DNA of 64,000 bases. Source: Mycolicibacterium chlorophenolicum. GTDB lineage: Bacteria; Actinomycetota; Actinomycetes; Mycobacteriales; Mycobacteriaceae. The notes beneath the pieces were generated by a model. It was not told the origin of the DNA, did no database searches, and was given only the letters and a program-made list of their open reading frames with translations. The position numbers and the translations under genes were made by a program. Below are positions 51,800 to 59,600 of this stretch, piece after piece (the stretch's first letter is position 1; each line of letters opens with the position of its first letter). The stretch spans positions 89,323 to 153,322 of the forward strand of contig NZ_JYNL01000048.1 of NCBI RefSeq assembly GCF_001044235.1, written 5' to 3'.

Positions 51800-52858
51800 A
51801 TGGTGAATCTCGGTGTCCAGTCGGTCGTGTCGGCCGGCGTGGCGACGATCCTCGGGGCCGCAGCGGTCATCGCGCCGGTCGAGCACAGGCCGCCGACGCC
51901 ACCGCTGGTGGCCGGCCACACGACGGTCGATGTCGCGTTGTCGGCGGCGGTGATACCCCTGCCGTCACCGGCAGGGGATCGCAGGGTCGCCGTCGCCGTC
52001 ATGCCGAAGGCCTCCACCGCGACCGCGAATCCCATTGCGCCGCAGGTGTCGACGGTGGACCTCGCTGCGTTCCCAGCGCTCGGCTCCGCGATCATCGGCG
52101 TCTACAACGCGGTGGAACCGTGGGTGGCGTGGGGATTCGATGTCGCGCAGTACGCGGTCGGATGGGTCCCGGTCGTCGGCTGGCTGGCACCGCAGATCGG
52201 CATCTTCTACGACTTCGGCGAGAGCATCGTGCAGAGCGTGGTGTTCAATTTCGCCAACTGGATCGACGGGAATGTCACCTTCGTCGAGGGCATCGGCAAC
52301 ATCGCCCGCGACAGCTGGAACGCGACCGTGCAGTTGGGCGTCAACGAGTTGAACTGGATCCTGCCGCCGTTGCCGCCGTGGCCGCCGATCTTCGGTGGTC
52401 GGGTTGCGACGGCGAATGCCGAACCGGCCGCGGCTGATCAGCTGGTGGCCGAGGCGGCGCCGCCGGCGCAGGAAGCCGCGCGTGCGCCGGAGGTCCCGAC
52501 CGACGCGCCCGCTGAGAACGAGTCGACGCCGCAGGAGGCGACTCCCGACGAGACAGCTCCCGACGAGGCAGCTCCCGACGAGACGGCTCCCGGTGACGCG
52601 CAGGAGGCCGCCGTCACTGAGGATGCCGCCCACGACGACGTCGCCGATGCCACTGGTGCGAGCCAGGACGCGGAGGCGACTCCGGACGCCGATCCCGCCG
52701 ACACGACCGAGAACACGACGAGCGACACGGCCGAGGACACCACCAAGGACACTGCGAAAGACACTGCGAAGGACTCGGGCGCTGCCGCGCAGGCCGACAA
52801 CGACTCTGCCGGCAGCGACTCTGCCGGCAGCGACTCTGCCGACAGCGGCACGGAATAA
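51800..52858 (+). CDS. Exported protein with conserved W-rich domain and acidic repeat tail
   Basis: A 352-aa protein. A hydrophobic N-terminus (LGVQSVVSAGVATILGAAAV) is followed by a conserved mycobacterial-type domain (FPALGSAIIGVYNAVEPWVA, GWVPVVGWLAPQIGIFYDFG, then NELNWILPPLPPWPP), which I recall from PE/PPE-related and other large exported proteins. From residue 215 on it is low complexity: Ala/Glu/Pro, then DETAPDEAAPDE repeats, TAKDTAKD, and a triple SAGSDSAGSDSAD. Function unknown; the acidic tail may reach through the wall. ATG 51800 has GAGG at 8 nt; GTG 51791 is possible. It is convergent with the TetR gene. Confidence 0.65.
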   Translation: MVNLGVQSVVSAGVATILGAAAVIAPVEHRPPTPPLVAGHTTVDVALSAAVIPLPSPAGDRRVAVAVMPKASTATANPIAPQVSTVDLAAFPALGSAIIGVYNAVEPWVAWGFDVAQYAVGWVPVVGWLAPQIGIFYDFGESIVQSVVFNFANWIDGNVTFVEGIGNIARDSWNATVQLGVNELNWILPPLPPWPPIFGGRVATANAEPAAADQLVAEAAPPAQEAARAPEVPTDAPAENESTPQEATPDETAPDEAAPDETAPGDAQEAAVTEDAAHDDVADATGASQDAEATPDADPADTTENTTSDTAEDTTKDTAKDTAKDSGAAAQADNDSAGSDSAGSDSADSGTE

Positions 52859-52867
52859 CGCGACCGG

Positions 52868-53518
52868 TCAGCGCTGCGGCGCGGCGACCGCGTCGGCGAG
52901 CACCGCCGGAATGCCCGGCACCCGGCCGACGCCGTCCATCAGCGTGTGCGCGCAGAGGTCGGCGATGAGGTCGACGTCCAGCGACGGGTCCATCAACCGC
53001 TGTCGGCACATCTCGAACGTGAACGCCAGCCAGCCGTAGACCGTCGCGCGCAGATCCCGTTCCACCTTGTCGTCCATCGGCCCGCCGACGACGGCGGTCA
53101 TCCGGCCGAGGATGCGGTCGGCCTGGCGGTCGTTGTCGATGTCCTCGATGCCCCGCAGCAGCGGATCCGTGCGGCCGATGCCCGACGACGCGGCCCACGC
53201 GCGGTGCGGATGTTCCTCGTCGTAGCGCAGGTACGCCAGCACTCCGCAGCGCACCTGCCCGAAGAGTGTCTGCCCGGGCAGCGGCGGTGTGTTGGTCGCC
53301 TCGAACAGGCGCTCACCTTCGGCGCGCACGACGGCGGCGAAGAAGGCTCGCTTGTCGGGAAAGTAGTGGTACATCAGCGCGCGGGAAACCCCGGCCCGTT
53401 CGGCGATCTCGTCGATGCGGACGTTGTCGTACGGCCGCTGGCCGAACACCTCGGCGCCGAGTGCGAGCAGTTCGGTGCGGCGCGCGTCGGGTGACAGGCG
53501 TCGGCGTGGTCCCGCCAT
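52868..53518 (-). CDS. TetR-family regulator at the end of the PKS operon
   Basis: A 216-aa repressor with HTH DNVRIDEIAERAGVSRALMY followed by HYFPDKRAFFAAVV. The ligand domain is not assignable. It lies 50 bp downstream of the antiporter gene on the same strand as the PKS operon, so it may be co-transcribed and regulate the operon, sensing the product. ATG 53518 follows GGATCGGAGTC. Confidence 0.85.
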   Translation of the reverse strand: MAGPRRRLSPDARRTELLALGAEVFGQRPYDNVRIDEIAERAGVSRALMYHYFPDKRAFFAAVVRAEGERLFEATNTPPLPGQTLFGQVRCGVLAYLRYDEEHPHRAWAASSGIGRTDPLLRGIEDIDNDRQADRILGRMTAVVGGPMDDKVERDLRATVYGWLAFTFEMCRQRLMDPSLDVDLIADLCAHTLMDGVGRVPGIPAVLADAVAAPQR

Positions 53519-53568
53519 GACTCCGATCCTGACACATGTCCGACAGCGGTCGAGAGCAGGCTCGCCGC

Positions 53569-54912
53569 CTAGGCCTGCGACGCCTCCCGGTCGGGTTGCA
53601 CCCCGCTGGGGCCGAACCGTGCCCCGGTGCGCTTCAGGCGGCGTTCGAAAAGTCGCTGCAGCGGTGTGGCGACGAACGTCGTGATGATCGTCATCACCGC
53701 CAGGATCGTGTACAGCTTGCCCGAGATCAGGCCCGCCTCCAGGCCGATGTTGAGCAGGATGAGTTCCATCAGGCCGCGGGCGTTGGCGAGTGCGCCCATC
53801 GACCCGGCCTCGTACCAGCTCATGCCCTGCCAGCGCGCCGCCAACCCGACGGCGCCGAACTTCGCGGCGAACGACACCAGCAGCACGATGGCCGCCATCA
53901 GCAGGGTGGAACCGTCGAGGATCAGGTTCAGCTGGGTGTTCAGGCCCGAGTAGATGAAGAACGCCGGCAGCAACAGGTAGGCGGTCAGCGGTTCGAACCG
54001 CTCGCGGACCGTGTCGAGCAGCGCGCCGCGCGGCATCACCAGCCCGGCCACGAAAGCGCCGAACACCGAATAGATCCCGACCAGGTCGGTGAACCAGCTC
54101 GCGGTCAGCACCACCAGCAGGATGATGCTCAGCTGCGCGATCGGCAGGCCGCCGGTGCGTTCGGTGTCGGCGCGGCGCGGTGTCCACGTCTCGAGGCGCG
54201 CCAGCAGCGGCCGGCCGAGGTACAGCATGAACAGCAGATAGAGCAGGCCGCCGCCGACGGCCACGACCGCGCCGAGCAGGCTGCCCTTCGCCGTCGCCAC
54301 CACGGTCGCCAGCAGCACCCACGAGCAGGCGTCGTCGACCGCGGCGCAGGACAGCGACATCGTGCCCAGCCGGGTGTTCAGCAACCCGGAGTCGTAGACG
54401 ATCCACGCCAGCATCGGGAACGCGGTGATCGCCACGGCCGCCGCCACGAAAAGACCGCCCTGCCAATGCGCGACCTTGTCGGTGAAGTAGCCGCCGGAAT
54501 CGACCATCCACCAGCCGAGCACGCCGCCGAGAACGAGCGGGACGCCGATGCCGGCCGCCGACGTCGCGCCCGCCTGCCGGCTGTGCGCGCCGAGGATGTC
54601 GAGCTTGAACGACGATCCGACCAGGAACATGTAGAGCACGAGCCCGAGCTGGCCGACGACGTAGATGGCGATCAGGTTGGGATGGGTGATGGTCTCGGCG
54701 CCGATGGTCAGCTTCTTCGGGAACAGCCACTGCTGCGCGGCCGGCCACAGCCACCCGAGAACCGAAGGGCCGAGCAGGAATCCGGCCACCATGATGGCGA
54801 CCACCTGAACCTGGCCGAGGCGGCGGAACAGCGGCCACAGCAGCCGGTAGGTCGCCAGGATCACCACGATCTGCAAGAAGAAGTGGTAGGTGATGGTCAG
54901 CAGCGGCGGCAT
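53569..54912 (-). CDS. Cation/proton antiporter, CPA2 family
   Basis: A 447-aa membrane protein with about 12-13 helices. TAFPMLAWIVYDSG and SCAAVDDACSWVLLATVVA carry the paired Asp typical of CPA2 Na+/H+ or K+/H+ exchangers; FFIYSGLNTQLNLI and ARGLMELILLNIGLEAGLIS are further family blocks. Its ATG lies 1 nt after the ABC permease stop, so it belongs to the PKS operon. Similar antiporters occur in some antibiotic clusters (for example glycopeptide clusters), where a role in export or self-protection has been suggested. Confidence 0.87.
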   Translation of the reverse strand: MPPLLTITYHFFLQIVVILATYRLLWPLFRRLGQVQVVAIMVAGFLLGPSVLGWLWPAAQQWLFPKKLTIGAETITHPNLIAIYVVGQLGLVLYMFLVGSSFKLDILGAHSRQAGATSAAGIGVPLVLGGVLGWWMVDSGGYFTDKVAHWQGGLFVAAAVAITAFPMLAWIVYDSGLLNTRLGTMSLSCAAVDDACSWVLLATVVATAKGSLLGAVVAVGGGLLYLLFMLYLGRPLLARLETWTPRRADTERTGGLPIAQLSIILLVVLTASWFTDLVGIYSVFGAFVAGLVMPRGALLDTVRERFEPLTAYLLLPAFFIYSGLNTQLNLILDGSTLLMAAIVLLVSFAAKFGAVGLAARWQGMSWYEAGSMGALANARGLMELILLNIGLEAGLISGKLYTILAVMTIITTFVATPLQRLFERRLKRTGARFGPSGVQPDREASQA

Positions 54913-54913
54913 G

Positions 54914-55771
54914 TCAGCGCTGCTCCGACCATCGGAAGGCCCGCAGGCAGGCCAGCAGACCGATGACGGTCCACGCGGCGAGCACCAGGAAGATCCGGCC
55001 GTGCTCCCAACTGCCGGCCGGCTCGGCCGTGACCATCTGCGGGGGTAACAGCACCGACCGGAAACCCTGGGCCATCCACTTCACCGGGAACAGCGATCCG
55101 ATGATCAGCATCCAGGTCGGCAGCATGATCAGCGGCACGTAGGTGCCCGAGACGAACTGCAGCCCGACCGCGGGGCCATTGGTCAGCACCGCCGCCGACA
55201 CCGCGTTGTTCGCGATGTTGCTGACCAGTACCCCCAGCAGCGAACAGCTCGTGATGCCGAGCGCGAAAACCCAACCCAGCGTCCACCATTCGGCCAGGCC
55301 GGTCGGCAGCCGCAGGCCGAAGACGAGCACCCCGACCGCGAGCAGGATGACCGCCTCGGCCAGGCTGGCGATCGCGACCAGTGCGATCTTGCCGACGAAA
55401 TACGACGTGGCCGTCGCCGGAGTGCCGCGCAGCCGGCGCAGCGCCCCGGTCTCGCGGTCGGCGGCGACGCTGATGCCCAGGTTGATGAACGACGTCGAGA
55501 GGATGCCGTAGGCGAGCATGCTCGCCGCGATCACCGCCCCGGTGCTGACGTCGCTGCCGGGCATCGCCGCCGAGAAGATCGATCCGAGCAGCAGGCAGAT
55601 GATCGCCGGCATCGAGAACGTCAGCACCACCTGCTCGGGGCGCCGGTAGAACATCTTGAGTTCCGGCACGATGCGCGACACCCCGATGCGCAACGCCGAG
55701 GGCAGCGCAGGCGACGACGGGACGGCACTGTGCCGGGACCGTGCCGGCTGGTCGATACGATTGGTCGCCAT
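54914..55771 (-). CDS. ABC-2 type transporter permease
   Basis: Six hydrophobic segments in 285 residues, with the ABC-2 pattern: MFYRRPEQVVLTFSMPAIIC, then AADRETGALRRLRGTPATA (the cytoplasmic coupling region), then FVSGTYVPLIMLPTWMLIIG. ATG 55771 overlaps the ATPase stop by 1 nt (TGATG). It pairs with the upstream ATPase as a DrrAB-like exporter and is translationally linked to it, which supports export of the PKS product. Confidence 0.9.
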   Translation of the reverse strand: MATNRIDQPARSRHSAVPSSPALPSALRIGVSRIVPELKMFYRRPEQVVLTFSMPAIICLLLGSIFSAAMPGSDVSTGAVIAASMLAYGILSTSFINLGISVAADRETGALRRLRGTPATATSYFVGKIALVAIASLAEAVILLAVGVLVFGLRLPTGLAEWWTLGWVFALGITSCSLLGVLVSNIANNAVSAAVLTNGPAVGLQFVSGTYVPLIMLPTWMLIIGSLFPVKWMAQGFRSVLLPPQMVTAEPAGSWEHGRIFLVLAAWTVIGLLACLRAFRWSEQR

Positions 55772-56622
55772 CACGGCTGCCCGATCAGGGTCAGATACGC
55801 GTCCTCGAGCGTGGGCCGGGTGACGGTGAGGTCGGTCATCTCGGTGCCGTCGGCCGACCGCGTCCGGATGAACTCGGTCGGGCGGTCGGTCTCCACGACG
55901 CGGGTCTCGCCGTGTTCCGTCCACCGCACCGTGGCCACCGAGTTCGCCTGCGCGGTCAGGCGTTCGGGCGTGTCGACGGCCACCACGCGGCCACCGGCGA
56001 TGACCGCGACGCGGTCGGCCAGCGTGGCGGCCTCCTCCAGGTAGTGGGTGGTGAGCACGATGGTGGTGCCGTCGGCGGCGAGAAGCCGGATCAGATCCCA
56101 GAATTGACGTCGCGCCTCCGGGTCGAAGCCGGTGGTCGGTTCGTCCATGAACAGCAGTTCGGGGGTGGCGATGATGCCGAGCGCGACGTCGAGCCGGCGG
56201 CGCTGACCGCCCGACAGGGTCCGCACCCGGGAGTCCGCGGTCGCCGCGAGCCCGACGAGGTCGAGCACGTCGTCGGCCGCGCGGGCCTGTCCGTAGCACT
56301 GCCGGAACATCTGCACGGTCTCGGCGACGGTGAGCACACCGAAGTCGCTGGCCTCCTGCAGCACGATACCGATCTTGGCACGCCACTGCCGATCCGCGGT
56401 TCCGGGATCTTCGCCGAGCACCCTGACCTGCCCCGCATCCCGCGTGCGGTGTCCCTCGAGGATCTCGATGGTCGTCGACTTGCCTGCGCCGTTGGGTCCC
56501 AGGATCGCGACGATCTCGCCGTAAGCGACGTCCAGGTCGACGTCGCGGACGGCGGCCAGCCGGCCGTAGGACTTGCTGAGCCCCCGGACGTGGACGGCAG
56601 GCGCCTGATCTGCCGCGGTCAC
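55771..56622 (-). CDS. ABC transporter ATP-binding protein, DrrA type
   Basis: A 283-aa ATPase. Walker A is ILGPNGAGKSTTIEIL, Q-loop GIVLQEASDFGVL, signature RTLSGGQRRRLDVALGI, Walker B ELLFMDEPTTGFDP and the switch TTHYLEEA. The extended C-terminus (TLEDAYLTLIGQP) is typical of the DrrA subgroup used for antibiotic and lipid export. The GTG start follows the PKS stop by 2 nt. A longer upstream frame overlapping the PKS was rejected. Confidence 0.92.
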   Translation of the reverse strand: MTAADQAPAVHVRGLSKSYGRLAAVRDVDLDVAYGEIVAILGPNGAGKSTTIEILEGHRTRDAGQVRVLGEDPGTADRQWRAKIGIVLQEASDFGVLTVAETVQMFRQCYGQARAADDVLDLVGLAATADSRVRTLSGGQRRRLDVALGIIATPELLFMDEPTTGFDPEARRQFWDLIRLLAADGTTIVLTTHYLEEAATLADRVAVIAGGRVVAVDTPERLTAQANSVATVRWTEHGETRVVETDRPTEFIRTRSADGTEMTDLTVTRPTLEDAYLTLIGQP

Positions 56623-56624
56623 CG

Positions 56625-59600
56625 CTAGCCGGCCCCTTCCAGGTCGTCGAGCAAGGCGCGCAGTTCGTCGTCGGACAGCGTCTCGATCAGGCGGTCGAAG
56701 TCCTCTGCGGGAACCGCGGTCTCGGCGTCGTGGCCGGCCGCCTCGGCCTCGCTGTCCGCGTGGATCTGCCGGAGCTCGGAGAGTATCCGTGCCGCGAGGG
56801 AGTTCACGCTGACACCGCGCAGGATCTCGAGCACCGGCAGGTCGATGGAGAACATGCTGTTCACCCGCACCCGGAACTCCATCGCCATCATCGAGTCCAG
56901 GCCCAGGTCGTCGAGCATCACCTCGGGATCGATATCGCTCGGCGCGCAATCGAACACGTTGGCCACCACGGTGCGGACGTGTTCGGTCACGACGCCGAGC
57001 CGTTCGTCATCGGGGGTGGCGGCCAGGATGTCGATGATCGAGGCCCCTCCGGCGTCCCCGCCTGCGGCGCCGGTGTCCTGGAGGTCGCCGAAGATCGCCG
57101 GCAGGTGTGCGCTGAAGCTGGCCTGGCGGGCGCGCCCCCAGTCGGCGGTGATCGCGACGACGTGCGGCGTCTTCTGCGCGAGGAGCCGATCGAGGATCCG
57201 CACGCCCGCGCCGGGGGTGATCAGCTCGATGCCCCGCTGCGCATAGATCCGTTCCAGCTTCAGCTCCTCGACCATGCCGACCGACCACGGACCCCAGCCG
57301 ATCGTCAACGCGGGCAGCCCGCGCAGCCGGCGGTAGTGCGCGAAGGCGTCGAGGTAGGCGTTGGCGGCGGCGTAGTTGCCCTGCCCGGGGGAGGCGATCA
57401 CCGAGCCGGCCGACCCGAACATCACGAAGAACTCGAGCTCGGCCTTCTCGAAGGCGTTGTGCAACAGCCGGGTTCCGATGACCTTGGGGGCCATCACCGT
57501 GGCGAAATCCTGCTCGGTCATGTTCACCAGCAACCGGTCGTCGACCGATCCGGCGGCGTGCACGATGCCGCGGATCGGGGGCAGGCCGCCCTGCAGGTAC
57601 TCGTCGCGCCAGCGTTCGACCTGCTCGGCATCGGTGATATCGACAGCGGCGCACCGCACCTGGGCGCCGAGGCGTTCGATCCGGCGGATCGTCTCGACGG
57701 TTTCGGCTTGCGGGTCGTCCTGCGGTAGATGCGGCCACAGGGCGCGGGCGGGGATCTCCCGGCGGCTCAGCAGCGTGATGTGCCGCGCACCGCGCTCGGC
57801 GAGGTAGAGGGCGACGCTGCGGCCGAGCGCTCCGGTGCCACCGGTGACGACGTAGGTGGCGTTGGCGCTCAGCTTGGTCGGGAACGGTTTGGTCAGTGTC
57901 GCGCAGGGACGCAGGCGGGGCGCCAGCGTGGCGTCGCTCCGGAGCGCGATCTGGTCCTCGCCGTCGGTGCCGAGCAGGTGCCGGCAGAGCTGTTCGGCGG
58001 TCAGGTCCACGTCGTCGGTGTCGTCGATGTCGACCAGTCCGCCCCACAGTTCGGGGAATTCCTGATGTCCGATGACCCGGCCCAGACCCCACACGGTGGC
58101 CTGGTCGACGGCCAGTTCCTCGGTGCCCAGCGCCGGTTGCGCGTTGGCGGTGACCACGTGCAGGCGCGGTTTGGCCCCGTCGAGTTGGGCGAGCGCGTTG
58201 ACCAGGTGCAGCAGCGTGATGACACCGAGCCGGTCGTCGGAGCCGGCGTAGATGTCCACGGGCCAGAGGTCGACGACGCCGGTCAGTGCGCCGTCCCGTG
58301 CGGCCAGTACGGCAAGGAGCTCCCGAACCTGTTCTGCCCGTTGCGGGTTGACGGCGTACCCCTCGTCGACCGCGGTGAGTGTGTCGACCGGTTGGTGGAT
58401 GACCTCGCAGACGCGGTGTCCGCGTGCGCGCAGTTGCCGGCCGAGTGCCGCGCCGAATCCGACGGTGTCGTCGAAGATCAGCCACGAACCGGCCCCGGTG
58501 GCTTCAGCCTCCTCGGCCTCCTCAGCCTCGGCGGTTGCCGGGAGGGCTTGCCACTGCACCTCGTAGAGGCCGCGGTCGATGCGCTCGGTCGACATCGCCG
58601 AGGATGCGCTGAGCGACTGGACCGTGAACCCGTGCAGCACCGCCAGGGTCTCGCCGAGTCGGTCGACGATCGTGATGTCGCTCTCGATCTCCTCCCGCCC
58701 GGCCGACACGACGCGCACGTGGACCGTCATGTCCTGTTGCGGCCTGCCGTAGACGGCGCTGTGCCGCACCCGTGTCGGGAGGTAGGTGCCTGCGTCCGCC
58801 CCGGTGACGGCCGTCGTGCCGAACAGTGTCTGGAACGCGCCGTCGATCAGCGCGGGATGGAAGTGGAAGTCCTCGAGATCGGTGGCGACCCCGGCCGGGA
58901 CGGCGAGTTGCGCTCTGGCCCAGCCCTCGCCGCCGGCGACGTCGCGCACCGGGCGGAACACCTCTCCGTACTCGAAGCCGAGCGACGCGGTGCGGGCGTA
59001 GAACTCGTCGGCGCTCAGGTGCACCGCGGTCCGGTCGTCGGTGGCGACGTCGTGCGCGGGCGGCGAGCCGAGGGTGTTGAGTTCGGCGGTCGCGGTCACC
59101 GTCCACCCGAAATCGCCGTCGCCGATCGCGGTGAACGCGGTGAACTCGATCGTGCCCTTGGCCTCGTCGAGGGTCGTCCGCACGACAGGGTCGCACGTGT
59201 CGTCCAGGATGAGGGCGCGGTGGAGTTCGAGATCGTCGACGCTGCAAGCAGATCCGTAGGTCACCGACGCTGCGGCCAATGCCATCTCGAGGAACACGGC
59301 GCCGGGGACCACCACGGTGCCCTGCACCTGGTGGTCGGCCAGGAACGGCAGCACGGTGGTGCTGAGCTCGACCTCCCATGCCGGGTGCGCGCCCGCCACC
59401 GGCTGTCCCAGGAGCGGATGCACCGGCTGGTAGTGCAGATCCTCGGCCGCCTCCGGGGTCTCGTTCCAGTACCGCTTCGACTGCCACGGGTAGGTCGGCA
59501 GCCCGACGAGGCGCGCACCGTCGGCGGGATGCACCGTCTCCCAATCGATGTCGTGGCCGTGGCTGTGCACGGTGGCGACGCAGTTCATCAGGGTGCGGGC

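Noticed and set aside
53536..54966. 476-codon plus-strand frame
   Set aside because: It is Gln/Arg/His-rich, antisense to the antiporter and has no domain.
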